Shown piece after piece: positions 8,093-16,675 of a stretch of DNA of 64,000 nucleotides. How positions within the stretch are numbered: position 1 is the first letter of the stretch; each line of letters opens with the position of its first letter. Below the pieces are notes generated by a model. It did not search any database and was not told where the DNA came from. It saw nothing but the letters and a program-made list of their open reading frames with translations. The position numbers and the translations under genes were made by a program. Source of the DNA: an uncultured Psychroserpens sp. (lineage in GTDB: Bacteria > Bacteroidota > Bacteroidia > Flavobacteriales > Flavobacteriaceae); assembly GCF_947492715.1 (NCBI RefSeq), contig NZ_CANLNS010000007.1, forward strand, positions 1 to 64,000, given 5' to 3'.

Positions 8093-8110
8093 AAAACTGA
8101 ATAAAAACGT

Positions 8111-8274
8111 ATGCTAACAACACGTATAACCAATTGCTAGTTCTGTACGTACTCGGACACGAGCGAAGCGAACTGGCGCAAGCAAAATCCTACGGATTTT
8201 CCTCTAGTTCGTATTTGTTTACTAAATTAGTTGCTCAAACACGCAACTAACCTTATACAAAACCGTTGCCACAC
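8111..8274 (+). repeat. attC-like site 11
   Basis: Inverse core ATGCTAAC (8111-8118, no partner start found), left arm CGTATAACC, the CGAGCGAAGCGAACTGGCG module, hairpin AAAATCC/GGATTTT, right arm CCTTATAC, core GTTGCCACAC (8265-8274). The core matches the inverse core far downstream at 12872-12881. Confidence 0.8.
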
Positions 8275-8276
8275 AT

Positions 8277-8555
8277 TTGAAAAAACCAATGATTGAACAA
8301 TTAATCGAGAAAACTAATACAACCGAATTCGATCAAAATGGGCATTTTCATTTGACTGAATTAAAAGGTCTAATCGGACGTTTTAAAACAATGGAATTCA
8401 ACTTTATTGTAGAAGAACGAGACGATTACGGAAAGATTAGCGAAGTTGACCATTGGAGATTAATTGCTCATAATTTTAAAGGTTTTCCTTACCGTTCTTG
8501 TCTTTTCTTTTATTTCCTATTTTATTATTGGTCTTGTAGATTTATTAGGAATTAG
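8277..8555 (+). CDS. Possible small hypothetical protein, overlapping or frameshifted with the next frame
   Basis: A TTG start 3 bp after the cassette core opens a 92 aa frame; residues 1-65 look like a normal soluble protein (IEQLIEKTNT, MEFNFIVEERDDYGKISEVDHW), while the last 20 residues are low-complexity aromatic and coincide with the start of a better-looking membrane frame at 8464. The coding signal therefore seems to jump from this frame to the +1 frame near 8465-8480. It may be one broken gene, or the 5' end of one gene joined to the 3' end of another by a past deletion. Function unknown. Confidence 0.4.
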   Translation: MKKPMIEQLIEKTNTTEFDQNGHFHLTELKGLIGRFKTMEFNFIVEERDDYGKISEVDHWRLIAHNFKGFPYRSCLFFYFLFYYWSCRFIRN

Positions 8556-8673
8556 AAACTATTTTGATTCTGATTTTACTGATGTTTTGGTTCTAATAGT
8601 ATCAATTATTTCAACTTATTTCTTTGTAAAGTTTTGTAAGCCTTATTTTGATAGATTTTATAATAAAAACTAG
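8464..8673 (+). CDS. Small membrane protein or 3' part of a frameshifted gene
   Basis: The 69 aa frame (TTG at 8464) encodes two hydrophobic helices (about residues 4-24 and 38-57) with a short basic end (YFDRFYNKN). It overlaps the preceding frame by about 90 bp. With no credible ribosome site of its own visible, it is either translationally coupled or the continuation of the upstream frame after an indel. It is followed by a degenerate attC-like remnant (about 8689-8766). Confidence 0.4.
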   Translation: MLIILKVFLTVLVFSFISYFIIGLVDLLGIRNYFDSDFTDVLVLIVSIISTYFFVKFCKPYFDRFYNKN

Positions 8674-8688
8674 TCTTTATCCCTTATT

Positions 8689-8766
8689 GTATATAGATGC
8701 CCATATATTAATTTTTAGTAATTTGCTTAAATATTAAAAAGTACTTTTATACAGGAGTTGTAAGTA
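8689..8766 (+). repeat. attC-like site 12, strongly degenerate
   Basis: Left arm reduced to TGTATATAG (8689-8697) without a recognisable inverse core; right end TTATACAGGA followed by core GTTGTAAGTA (8757-8766). The core still pairs perfectly over 10 bp with 12186-12195. Confidence 0.55.
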
Positions 8767-8789
8767 ATTCAAAAATATACACAAAACTA

Positions 8790-9881
8790 TTGGAAAACAA
8801 ATTAGAAATCATTGGTACTATAGGAAAGATTGCTGTATTTATCATGCTACTTCTTTCTGTTTTTCTTTTTACAGTTACAACCAAAAACAAATTATCAAAT
8901 AGACTGTTTGGTATTTACCTATTAGTCATCGCATTTGACTTAATCGGCTTGTTTACAAACAAAATTTCAGAATTTCCTGACCTTCAAATTTTAAAAACTT
9001 CGTCAAGTTTACTGCAACTTCCTTTGTTTTACCTCTACGTATTATCAGCTTGCTATTCAAATTTTAAGATTATTAAAAAACACTTTTATCATTTTGTTTT
9101 ATTTATAATATTCCTTGTCATTTTTAAAATAACAAACTTGTCTGAGCAAGTTTCTATTCTTTATGAAATAGTAGGAGAAGTCCAATACTTAGTATATATA
9201 ATAGCGGTTTTTGTAGTACTTAAAAAATACAAAACGGTCTATCTTGAAAATTATTCAAATGCTAATTATGCTATCTATAAATGGTTATTTCAGATAACCG
9301 TATTCTCTTGTATAGCACATTCATTTGTTTTTATAAGATGGTATTTATCTAGTTCTGGCTATAAAGAGTATATTCTAAATATTAATTTATTAATAAGTCT
9401 ATCTGTTTTAGCCATAATTATATTTTTTGTTCTCAAGGCATTGTATCAACCAGAATTATTTACTGGCATCAATATGAATTTAAAGCCTATGAAACTCATC
9501 CTTGAAAAGGACAATACTGCGATTATTCAAAAAGACACTTCTGACAATCAAAATCTAAAAAAGCTCACTTCTATTATGGAAGAGGAAAAACCATATTTAA
9601 ATTTTGAATTAACATTACAAAAACTAGCCATTCAAACGGATATTCCAGAAAGAGATTTGTCTTTATTAATTAATCATGATTTAAACAAGCATTTTTTTGA
9701 TTTCATAAATGAGTATCGAATAAATGACGCAAAAGCACTTTTAAATGACCCAACTAAAAAAGAGCTAACTGTACTAGAAATATTATATGAGGTTGGCTTT
9801 AATTCAAAATCTTCATTTTATACTGCTTTTAAGAAAGTAACAAACCAAACACCCTCAGCATACCGAAAATCAATTAGTTAA
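8790..9881 (+). CDS. AraC-family transcriptional regulator with N-terminal membrane sensor domain
   Basis: The 363 aa protein has six to seven hydrophobic helices over about residues 8-220, then a linker and a C-terminal AraC/XylS double helix-turn-helix (about 265-363: LALQ-type first helix, FFDFINEYRINDAKALL, then VLEILYEVGFNSKSSFYTAFKKVTNQTPSAYRK split over the second HTH). This is the Bacteroidota type of membrane-anchored AraC regulator; the usual role is to sense a signal at the membrane and control adjacent genes. Start TTG at 8790 follows the degenerate core. The likely targets by position are the serine hydrolase and lipoprotein genes downstream. A sister regulator lies at 31118-32248. 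Confidence 0.85.
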   Translation: MENKLEIIGTIGKIAVFIMLLLSVFLFTVTTKNKLSNRLFGIYLLVIAFDLIGLFTNKISEFPDLQILKTSSSLLQLPLFYLYVLSACYSNFKIIKKHFYHFVLFIIFLVIFKITNLSEQVSILYEIVGEVQYLVYIIAVFVVLKKYKTVYLENYSNANYAIYKWLFQITVFSCIAHSFVFIRWYLSSSGYKEYILNINLLISLSVLAIIIFFVLKALYQPELFTGINMNLKPMKLILEKDNTAIIQKDTSDNQNLKKLTSIMEEEKPYLNFELTLQKLAIQTDIPERDLSLLINHDLNKHFFDFINEYRINDAKALLNDPTKKELTVLEILYEVGFNSKSSFYTAFKKVTNQTPSAYRKSIS

Positions 9882-10001
9882 TAGTAGTCCGATTTTTATT
9901 CGAACACATTATTTAGCCAAAAATCAGTTCGACTTTATTTAATCGGACTTTTAAACATCTATAATTATTCATTTTTGTTGAAAATTAATGAAACATCAAA
10001 A

Positions 10002-11483
10002 ATGAAACTTACTTACACACTCGTATTCGCTTTTTTAATACAATGCTGTTTTAGTCAAGAAATACCAAAAGAATTAAAAGACCTAGACAAAAAAATAGAA
10101 TCTTTAATCAAAGAATACCATACTGTTGGCTTGGCTGTTGCTATTGTTAAGGATGATAAAGTTATATACTCTAAAGGATTTGGTTATCGAAACTTAGATA
10201 AAAAATTACCCGTAAATGAAAACACCATTTTTCATATCGCCTCAATGACAAAAGCTTTTACGGGTTCTTTATTAGGGATTCTAGAACGAGAGAATAAACT
10301 GTCTTTAAAAGATAAACCTGCAGAACATGTTCCTAACTTTGAGTTTTACAATGATAAAATGAATAATCTAATTACTATAGAAGATCTATTAAGTCATAGA
10401 AGTGGAATAGGTAGTCACGGAAGCTCTATTACAATGTTTCCAGAAAAAGACAAACTAAAAACAGTTCAACGCCTAAAATATTTAAAACCTCAAGCAGAAA
10501 TAAAAAACAGTTGGGTATATAGTAATATAGGATATACACTCGCTGGTAGTATTGTAGAACAAGTAACAGATAATAGTTGGGAACATAATGTTAAAGAAAA
10601 ATTATTTACGCCATTAGATATGAATTCTTCTGTTACCTCAATTGAAGCAATGAAAAAGACTAATAATTTTTCATTAGGCTATGCACGATATAAAGGCACT
10701 AATGAGCAAACTATTTTTGAAAATTATTATTCAATTTCACCAGCGGGAGCCATTAAGAGTTCAGTTAACGACCTATCAAATTGGATGCGTGTATGGCTAA
10801 ACAAAGGAATTTATAAAGGAAAACAAGTTGTTCCTCAAAACTACATTAGAGCCGCTTCTAGGCTTCAAAATATAAAACATGAAGAAAAATACGAAGAAGG
10901 TTCATTTTTGTGGGGAGAAGGTTTTGGTTGGCGTTTGCGTTCTTGGGAAGGTCATTATAGAATGAGACATGGAGGTAATACAAACGGCTTTTCAACAGTA
11001 ATGGATTTATTTCCTATAGACAATATTGGAATCGTTGTGCTTACAAATCAAAAGAATTCTTATTTACCATATGCTATATCTGATTACATCTCAAGAAAAT
11101 TATTTGGACTATCTGAAATTGAACTTCCAATTATAGTTAATGACAAGTTTAAGCCAAATTTAGAAGACAAACCTATTAACAAGGAAAAACCTCCAACACA
11201 CGCTCTTCAATTCTTTACAGGAAAATATAACGCAAACGGTTATGGAAAAGTTGAAGTAGTTTTAGAAGGTGGAAAATTATATGCTATTTTACCAAATTTT
11301 AAATTCAAATTAGAACATCTAAATTATAATACGTTTTACTTTAAACCATTGAAAGGGTTTGAAGAAGATTTCAACCCAGGATATCCAGTGAAATTTGCAG
11401 ATGATACTTATGGGAAAATAATAAAATTTGAATTTCACGCTTTAAAAGAACCAATTATATTTTTAAAAGAAAAAACTAAATAG
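10002..11483 (+). CDS. Secreted serine hydrolase, class C beta-lactamase/penicillin-binding-protein fold
   Basis: The 493 aa product starts at ATG 10002 with a signal peptide (to about residue 18, QCCFSQ); an upstream in-frame TTG at 9975 is less likely. Catalytic motifs of the beta-lactamase (Pfam PF00144) family are present: SMTK at 81-84 (nucleophile Ser81, Lys84), YSN at 174-176, and RHGGNTNGF as the third motif. A C-terminal domain of about 90 residues (FFTGKYNANGYGKVEVVLEG) resembles DUF3471. Enzymes of this group include peptidases and esterases; antibiotic resistance cannot be assumed. It sits 9 bp before the lipoprotein gene, so the two are probably co-transcribed. Confidence 0.88.
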   Translation: MKLTYTLVFAFLIQCCFSQEIPKELKDLDKKIESLIKEYHTVGLAVAIVKDDKVIYSKGFGYRNLDKKLPVNENTIFHIASMTKAFTGSLLGILERENKLSLKDKPAEHVPNFEFYNDKMNNLITIEDLLSHRSGIGSHGSSITMFPEKDKLKTVQRLKYLKPQAEIKNSWVYSNIGYTLAGSIVEQVTDNSWEHNVKEKLFTPLDMNSSVTSIEAMKKTNNFSLGYARYKGTNEQTIFENYYSISPAGAIKSSVNDLSNWMRVWLNKGIYKGKQVVPQNYIRAASRLQNIKHEEKYEEGSFLWGEGFGWRLRSWEGHYRMRHGGNTNGFSTVMDLFPIDNIGIVVLTNQKNSYLPYAISDYISRKLFGLSEIELPIIVNDKFKPNLEDKPINKEKPPTHALQFFTGKYNANGYGKVEVVLEGGKLYAILPNFKFKLEHLNYNTFYFKPLKGFEEDFNPGYPVKFADDTYGKIIKFEFHALKEPIIFLKEKTK

Positions 11484-11491
11484 AAAAACAT

Positions 11492-12181
11492 ATGAAAAGA
11501 ATTTTAGCATTGATAATACTTTTAGTTTTCATTTCTTGTAAACAAGAAAAAAGTACTAAAGAAAGCCTTGAAACTGATAAAATAGATATTGAACTCAAAG
11601 AAAAACTAGAAAACATCCTTTTAAGAGATCAAGGAATTAGAGAAATTGTTAATGGAAATTTGTCTGATAAAAGAAAAGTTGAATTACTTTCTAAATTGAA
11701 ACTTAATAAAACAGATATTGAAGTAGATAAGAAGTTTAATTTAATGCGTGAGATTGATAGCTTAAACTTAATTGAAATAGAAAATATTATAAAAAATTAT
11801 GGGTATCCTAGTAAATCTCTCGTTGGAGAACCAGCGAATAAAGCTGTTTTTTATGTAATCCAACATTCTAATAAAATTGATAAATATCTTCCTCTAATTA
11901 GAAAAGCAGCAAAAAGTGGAGATATAACGAAAACGTCATTAGCTCTAATGGAAGACAGAAATTTAATGTATAATGGTCGTGAACAAATCTATGGAACCCA
12001 AATAAAAGGAAAAGCGAATAAAAAAGGAGAATGGATTTACTTTTTATGGCCAATTAAAGATATAGATTCAGTAGATATCTGGAGAAAAGAAGCTGGATTT
12101 AAACAAAATCTTAAAGAATATTTAAAAAAGATGGATGTCGAATTTAAATTATATAATATCTCTGAATTAAACGATTTATAA
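11492..12181 (+). CDS. DUF6624-family lipoprotein, copy 2
   Basis: The 229 aa product has lipobox FISC (Cys about residue 16). The body shows the DUF6624 pattern: NYGYPSKSLVGE, VIQHSN, YLPLIRKAAKSGD, ALMEDRN and EQIYGTQ. It shares these blocks with 4631-5308 and 20838-21515. It is the last gene of the three-gene cassette, and its stop lies 5 bp before the inverse core at 12186. Function unknown; a periplasmic or surface role is inferred from the lipobox only. Confidence 0.82.
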   Translation: MKRILALIILLVFISCKQEKSTKESLETDKIDIELKEKLENILLRDQGIREIVNGNLSDKRKVELLSKLKLNKTDIEVDKKFNLMREIDSLNLIEIENIIKNYGYPSKSLVGEPANKAVFYVIQHSNKIDKYLPLIRKAAKSGDITKTSLALMEDRNLMYNGREQIYGTQIKGKANKKGEWIYFLWPIKDIDSVDIWRKEAGFKQNLKEYLKKMDVEFKLYNISELNDL

Positions 12182-12185
12182 AAAC

Positions 12186-12320
12186 TACTTACAACACCGT
12201 ATAAAATTAATTGCTAATTTCTAGTTTACTTACGAAAATCTTTTCAGATTTTCATTCGTTTTTTATTTGCTAAATTCAATGTTTAAACCACACAACTAAT
12301 CTTATACAATAATGTTAACC
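12186..12320 (+). repeat. attC-like site 13 (diverged)
   Basis: Inverse core TACTTACAAC (12186-12195), left arm CGTATAAAATT, hairpin GAAAATC/GATTTTC, right arm ATCTTATAC, core GTTAACC (12314-12320). Left and right arms have changed together (GTATAA with TTATAC). No partner for the core was found nearby. Confidence 0.7.
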
Positions 12321-12334
12321 ATAATTAAAGAAAA

Positions 12335-12814
12335 GTGAATAAAGATATTTTAAACATAATAGCTGAAGAATTGTTCCATGATAATGTAGACGCAGAATTA
12401 AAAGACGATTGTATATGTTGGAAAGATAATTTTGGTGCGGAAAATGAAATCCGTATTAACCAAATCGCATTTAATGGACATCTTATTGCTTGGTGGCAAG
12501 AAAATGAAGTAGGAAAAGAGTTAGTGCGCATTAAAGTCAAAGATGAAATTATTGTTAATTGGAGACCACCAATTAACACAATGGGTTTAGGCTCTTCGGG
12601 TTGTGATTGTATTAAATTTTTCTACCATTTTCTCGTGGTAAAATATAGAGACAAGCATAGGGATAGAATTTTTATAATTGACACTAATTATGTTCAAGTA
12701 GAGGAAATAGAAAAAGATGGATATACAAAAAATGTGAAATTGAATGGAAATAAATTGCTAGTAAGAGATATGGGATATGATATAACGATATCAACAAGTC
12801 AAACTGAAACATAA
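12335..12814 (+). CDS. Hypothetical cytosolic protein (cassette gene)
   Basis: The product is a soluble 159 aa protein with GTG start at 12335, 15 bp after the degenerate core. It contains an ICWKDNFGAENEIRINQIAF segment, IAWWQENEVGKELVRI, a central GLGSSGCDC turn with three nearby Cys counting Cys in the first strand, and a beta-rich end. I do not recognise the family. The inverse core that follows (12872) matches the start box at 8265 and not the one at 12314, so this gene may be the 3' part of an older, split cassette. Confidence 0.65.
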   Translation: MNKDILNIIAEELFHDNVDAELKDDCICWKDNFGAENEIRINQIAFNGHLIAWWQENEVGKELVRIKVKDEIIVNWRPPINTMGLGSSGCDCIKFFYHFLVVKYRDKHRDRIFIIDTNYVQVEEIEKDGYTKNVKLNGNKLLVRDMGYDITISTSQTET

Positions 12815-12871
12815 TTACGAGTTTATTGATGATAACTAGCGATCAATCTAGAAATTTTGATTTATAAAAAC

Positions 12872-13008
12872 GTGTGGCAACACCGTGTATAATTCATTGC
12901 TAGTAAAGGCTTACTTACGAAAATCCTCGCGGATTTTCCATTTGGTTTGTATTTGCTAATTTAGTTGCTGAAACACGCAACGAAATCATACACAAGACCG
13001 TTGTGTGT
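12872..13008 (+). repeat. attC-like site 14
   Basis: Inverse core GTGTGGCAAC (12872-12881), left arm CGTGTATAATTC, hairpin GAAAATCC/GGATTTTC, right arm GAAATCATACAC, core GTTGTGTGT (13000-13008). The core pairs with 13600-13608. Confidence 0.88.
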
Positions 13009-13036
13009 CATAGAAAATAATGCTAACTAAATTAGA

Positions 13037-13582
13037 ATGAAGAAAGTCGCAGTTTATTGTGGTTCTAACTTTGGAGCCGACAAAATATTTAAAATACAAG
13101 CTAATCTACTTGGAAAAGCATTAGCAAAAGAAAAAATAGAACTCATTTATGGAGGAGCTGAAATAGGTCTTATGGGTGCACTTGCAAATGGAGCTTTAGA
13201 AGAAAATGGTAAAGTTATCGGAATTTTACCGAAATTTCTAAAATCAAAAGAGAGTGCTCATGAAATGTTGTCCGAATTAATTTTAGTTGACACAATGCAT
13301 GAAAGAAAAAGCATGATGAATGAGTTATGCGATGGAATAATTGCACTTCCAGGTGGTATTGGAACATTGGAAGAATTAATTGAAATGCTAACTTGGAGAC
13401 AAATAGGACTTCATCAAAAGCCAATAGGGATTCTAAATATTAATGGTTTTTATGAATCTCTGATTTCACTCTTTCAAACAATGGTTGATAATGGTTTTAT
13501 GAAAAAAGAAAACTTAAATAAGATTATAATAAGTGATGATATTGACGATTTATTACATCTAATGGAGAACTACAATGAGTGA
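13037..13582 (+). CDS. LOG-family protein (TIGR00730, cytokinin-type nucleoside 5'-monophosphate phosphoribohydrolase)
   Basis: The 181 aa protein is of normal length for the LOG family. It has the N-terminal Rossmann strand VAVYCGS, a YGG at 38-40 and the signature PGGIGTLEE (105-113), with an Arg at 90 (MHERKSMM) as in the active site. Known family members cleave the N-glycosidic bond of AMP-type nucleotides, releasing base and ribose 5-phosphate; the true bacterial role is often unknown. No signal peptide, so cytosolic. It is the sole gene of a perfectly bounded cassette (13000/13608), unusual for an otherwise core-metabolism family. Confidence 0.9.
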   Translation: MKKVAVYCGSNFGADKIFKIQANLLGKALAKEKIELIYGGAEIGLMGALANGALEENGKVIGILPKFLKSKESAHEMLSELILVDTMHERKSMMNELCDGIIALPGGIGTLEELIEMLTWRQIGLHQKPIGILNINGFYESLISLFQTMVDNGFMKKENLNKIIISDDIDDLLHLMENYNE

Positions 13583-13599
13583 TAATTGAAATACTACGA

Positions 13600-13733
13600 A
13601 CACACAACAACGTGTATAGCTCATTGCGGCTGAATTCCTACTCGGAATTTCCTACGCTGCTGAACAATAAGTTTCTGTTAATTTGCTAACTTAGTGCTAA
13701 CGCAACGAAATCATACACAAGACCGTAATGCTT
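13600..13733 (+). repeat. attC-like site 15
   Basis: Inverse core ACACACAAC (13600-13608), left arm CGTGTATAGCTC, diverged inner hairpin, right arm GAAATCATACAC, spacer AAGACC, degenerate core GTAATGC (13725-13731; second T lost). No partner box found. Confidence 0.75.
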
Positions 13734-13787
13734 CATTATGATCCACCCTGAATAGAAGCTAAGTAATTTCATTTTAACGGTTTTTTG

Positions 13788-14543
13788 TTAATTCAGACTT
13801 TTAGATATTATTCCTTTATATTTTCTACTAGAAATAATTACATCGTCATTAGCCATTGTAATCATAAAGGTATTGTTATTTAAATACTTATAATCCTTTA
13901 TAAAGTTAGTGTTAATTATAAATGACCTATGCACTCTAATGAAATTATTTGGTAATTGTTCTGCTAATAAATTTAACGCAACTCTATAAAGTAGTTTCTT
14001 ATCCTTTATGTGCAATACCGCATAGATTGTACTCGATTCAATATAAAGAACATCTTCCACATGTATTTTATGCACAAATCCTTTTTCTTTTATATTGAAT
14101 TCTGTTAAATGTGGTGATATGTTGTTATTATATTCGTGATATAATGACGTAAATTTTTGACTAAATTCTGCTTGCTGCCTTATTTCAACTTCGCCTTTAG
14201 CCCGCTTTAAAACTTCTAAAAAACGATCGTCTTCATAAGGTTTTAATAAATAATCAAAAGCTTCTAACTCAAATGCCTTGAGTGCATACTCATCATACGC
14301 TGTAGAAAATATGATAAGCGAATTTGCTGTTTTTAATTGAGCAGCTAACTCTACGCCACTAATTCCAGGCATATTAATATCTAAAAAAATGACACTTGGT
14401 GTTTGATGCTTTAAAAATTCAAGAACTTCCTTTCCATTTTTGCATTCATAAATCACCTCCACATCTGGATCTCTTGCAACTAAGCTTTTTATATGTCTTC
14501 TTGCATGTGGTTCATCATCTACAACCAAAATAGATAAACGCAT
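13788..14543 (-). CDS. LytTR-family response regulator
   Basis: The 251 aa protein has an N-terminal receiver domain (residues 1-120: acidic pocket Asp9-Asp10-Glu11, phosphoacceptor Asp55 in FLDINMPG, Lys in YLLKPYED) and a C-terminal LytTR DNA-binding domain (about 150-251, with VHRSFIINTNFI). It is encoded 2 bp downstream of its sensor kinase, forming a LytS/LytR-type two-component pair. Such pairs in Bacteroidota often control an adjacent divergent gene; here that is the secreted protein and CPBP protease starting at 15767. It is one of the few minus-strand genes within the array. Confidence 0.92.
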   Translation of the reverse strand: MRLSILVVDDEPHARRHIKSLVARDPDVEVIYECKNGKEVLEFLKHQTPSVIFLDINMPGISGVELAAQLKTANSLIIFSTAYDEYALKAFELEAFDYLLKPYEDDRFLEVLKRAKGEVEIRQQAEFSQKFTSLYHEYNNNISPHLTEFNIKEKGFVHKIHVEDVLYIESSTIYAVLHIKDKKLLYRVALNLLAEQLPNNFIRVHRSFIINTNFIKDYKYLNNNTFMITMANDDVIISSRKYKGIISKSLN

Positions 14544-14545
14544 AA

Positions 14546-15625
14546 TTAATTTATATTTTTAATAGTTATGATAGCTATATAATCCTCAATTCCTTCTTTA
14601 GTATCTAAAATATAATTATCTCCATAAACCTGCTGCAATCGCATATCTAAATTTTTAAGTCCAAATTTTGTAGATATTGAAACGTTTGACTTATTATTAA
14701 TAGTATTAGATAAGCTAATAATAAAGTTATTATCTTTTCTAAAAGCTTTTAGCTTAATGGTTCCTTTACCTTCTAACTGTCCAATGCCATGCTTAAACGC
14801 ATTTTCTATTAAAGGCTGAAGAATTAGGGTGGGCACCATTATTTCTCTTGTTACATCTTCAACATTTATTTGAATTTCTAATCTATCATGAAAGCGTTCT
14901 TCTTCAATTTCTAAATAATTTTTAAAATAATCTATTTCTTCATCAAATGTGATAAGTTGTCTATCTCTTTTGTCTAAAATTTTACGCAATAAATTAGTAA
15001 TCTTAATAACCATAGATCTTGCCTTTTTATCATCGTAACCAATGAGCGTATTAAGCGTATGTAGGGTGTTAAATAAAAAATGAGGATCTAACTGATTTCT
15101 CAAAGTTTCTAATTGAGAAATATGTAATTGATTTTCAAGTGAAACAACTTGTAATTTTTGTTTTTGTAACGACTGATATCCATATACAACCTTAAGGATA
15201 AAACCAATAATAATAACATCAATGCAACGTATAATTATTGATTTTAAGATATAAGGCTGAAAGTCAAGATAAACATCAGTTACAGTCATGCTTTTAAAAA
15301 TTAAAGGAACGACGTAATAAATAACATTAGTGATTACTAAATTAAATAGAACAAGTAAAACTAGTGATACTAAACGCTCAATAACTTGTATTAATACAGA
15401 CCTTTCTTTTTCAAAAGACTTTACTAATGCATTTATGTAGTCAAGCAATAACGCCCATAAAAAATAAATAGAACTAAATAAAACTATGCGACGTATAAAA
15501 AAACCTGTATTAGTAATTTGTTCGGTACTATTTATTTGCATTATAACAGTTACCATAAAAAGTAACGCAATTATGTAGATATATTTTTTAGGAATATCTG
15601 TTTTATTTCTTCTTAAAATTTTCAT
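14546..15625 (-). CDS. LytS-type sensor histidine kinase
   Basis: The 359 aa membrane kinase has about four hydrophobic helices (residues 15-30, 44-62, 84-108, 128-146), a short coiled linker, the His_kinase (PF06580) box NQLDPHFLFNTLHTLN with phosphoacceptor His182, and a C-terminal ATPase domain (LQPLIENAFKHGIG as N box, and a GLKNL turn near the end). It has no large periplasmic sensor, so it probably senses through the membrane segment. It is co-transcribed with the response regulator (2 bp gap) and divergent from 15767, with about 140 bp of shared control region between them. Confidence 0.9.
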   Translation of the reverse strand: MKILRRNKTDIPKKYIYIIALLFMVTVIMQINSTEQITNTGFFIRRIVLFSSIYFLWALLLDYINALVKSFEKERSVLIQVIERLVSLVLLVLFNLVITNVIYYVVPLIFKSMTVTDVYLDFQPYILKSIIIRCIDVIIIGFILKVVYGYQSLQKQKLQVVSLENQLHISQLETLRNQLDPHFLFNTLHTLNTLIGYDDKKARSMVIKITNLLRKILDKRDRQLITFDEEIDYFKNYLEIEEERFHDRLEIQINVEDVTREIMVPTLILQPLIENAFKHGIGQLEGKGTIKLKAFRKDNNFIISLSNTINNKSNVSISTKFGLKNLDMRLQQVYGDNYILDTKEGIEDYIAIITIKNIN

Positions 15626-15766
15626 AAGATAAAAGTAGCCAAATAAAATGTGGTTAACCTAATTCTAAATTGTCATTAAAATCTTTAAATGTCACTCACA
15701 ACAAAAGCCTTTTATTCGACAAAATTGAGCTATAAATTTGGTTCATAATCAAAAATAATAAAAGAA
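15626..15766. promoter_or_regulatory. Divergent intergenic control region
   Basis: This 141 bp AT-rich gap separates the kinase gene from the secreted-protein gene, so promoters for both directions must lie here. I see no confident operator. The LytTR regulator is the obvious candidate to bind here (inference). Confidence 0.4.
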
Positions 15767-16603
15767 ATGAAAACATTAATTTTATCGCTAGTATTTGGTT
15801 TTTTAGTTATTGGAAATAGCTTTAGCCAAGAAAAGTATGCTTCAAGTGAAACAAAAGAAGTAATTGAAAAAATGATCAAAGCTCATGGTGGTTATGATCA
15901 ATGGAAAAGTCTTAAAACCTTAAGTTTTACTAACTCTATGTACAGCGAATCTTTAGGATTTGTTAGATTTTGGGTTTCGGATCAAACAGTTGATATGCAA
16001 ACGAGACGCTCTTATCAATACTGGCCTCTATTTGGTTCAGAAATGACCTATGATGGTAATGAAGTATGGACAAAAAATTGGCAATCAGGAAATCCCCCAA
16101 ATCACCAGCACTCAGTTTACTACTATTATGTTAACTTGCCCTGGCTAACACAAGATAAAAATGTAGTCTTAGGTGAAGTTTCCAAATTAAAGCATCCTGC
16201 TTTTAAAAATGAGGTTTTTAAAATTAAAATGAGCTTTACAAAATCTCCAACTTTAGGAAAATCTGCTAAAGACACCTTCACCCTCTATATAGACAAAGAA
16301 ACTTATATTCTTAGTGGTTATGAATATACTGTAAGCTATGGCCCTTTATTAGATGTATTAAATGTACCTGAAACACAAGAGTCTTTTGGGCCAATGCTAA
16401 GAATAAACACGTATACTGGAGATATTAACGGTTTGAAATTTCCAATGTTAATGACTACAAAAAGTCTAGATTTAAAACAACAATATGGTGATCATGCAAT
16501 TTATGACTATAAAATAAACGGAACGTTTGATGAGCAAAAAATGATAAAACCAGAAAATGCTGTTGTAGATACTTCAGTTGATAAAAGAAAATCATCAAAT
16601 TAA
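15767..16603 (+). CDS. Secreted protein, LolA/DUF6503-like
   Basis: The 278 aa product has a signal peptide (MKTLILSLVFGFLVIGNSFSQ, about 21 residues). It continues with the helix IEKMIKAHGGYDQWKSLKTL and beta-strand repeats such as GFVRFWVSDQ, YIDKETYILSGYEY and LKFPMLMTT. This is the layout of outer-membrane lipoprotein-carrier-like half-barrels, seen in DUF6503 proteins of Bacteroidota (recall, not a search). It is probably periplasmic. It is followed by a hairpin terminator at 16620, so it may be a single-gene transcript under the LytTR system. Confidence 0.7.
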   Translation: MKTLILSLVFGFLVIGNSFSQEKYASSETKEVIEKMIKAHGGYDQWKSLKTLSFTNSMYSESLGFVRFWVSDQTVDMQTRRSYQYWPLFGSEMTYDGNEVWTKNWQSGNPPNHQHSVYYYYVNLPWLTQDKNVVLGEVSKLKHPAFKNEVFKIKMSFTKSPTLGKSAKDTFTLYIDKETYILSGYEYTVSYGPLLDVLNVPETQESFGPMLRINTYTGDINGLKFPMLMTTKSLDLKQQYGDHAIYDYKINGTFDEQKMIKPENAVVDTSVDKRKSSN

Positions 16604-16619
16604 AACACTTTGAAATATC

Positions 16620-16649
16620 GAGGCTATAATTCTTACATTTTATAGCCTC
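16620..16649 (+). terminator. Hairpin terminator candidate
   Basis: Perfect 10-bp stem GAGGCTATAA (16620-16629) with TTATAGCCTC (16640-16649) and a 10-nt loop, 16 bp after the secreted-protein stop. The following ATTTATAA is a weak U-tract. Confidence 0.75.
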
Positions 16650-16675
16650 ATTTATAATTGATAAAACTAATTTTT

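Larger units (their letters stand above)
8758..12195 (+). mobile_element. Three-gene cassette (AraC regulator, serine hydrolase, DUF6624 lipoprotein)
   Basis: Bounded by GTTGTAAGTA (8757-8766) and its exact reverse complement TACTTACAAC (12186-12195). It carries three + strand genes, larger than any neighbour with clear boundaries. It lies inside another matched pair (8265-8274 with 12872-12881), as if inserted into an older cassette. Confidence 0.6.

Noticed and set aside
10002-11483. True antibiotic-resistance beta-lactamase
   Set aside because: Motifs are those of the broad class C/PBP4-like serine hydrolase group with a DUF3471-like tail; most members are esterases or peptidases, and nothing here indicates resistance.
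15648-15658. TGTGGTTA near 15650 as the start partner of the unmatched box AACCACAAC at 17911
   Set aside because: Eight-base match only, no GTT in the right place and no attC-like arm upstream; likely chance in AT-rich sequence.
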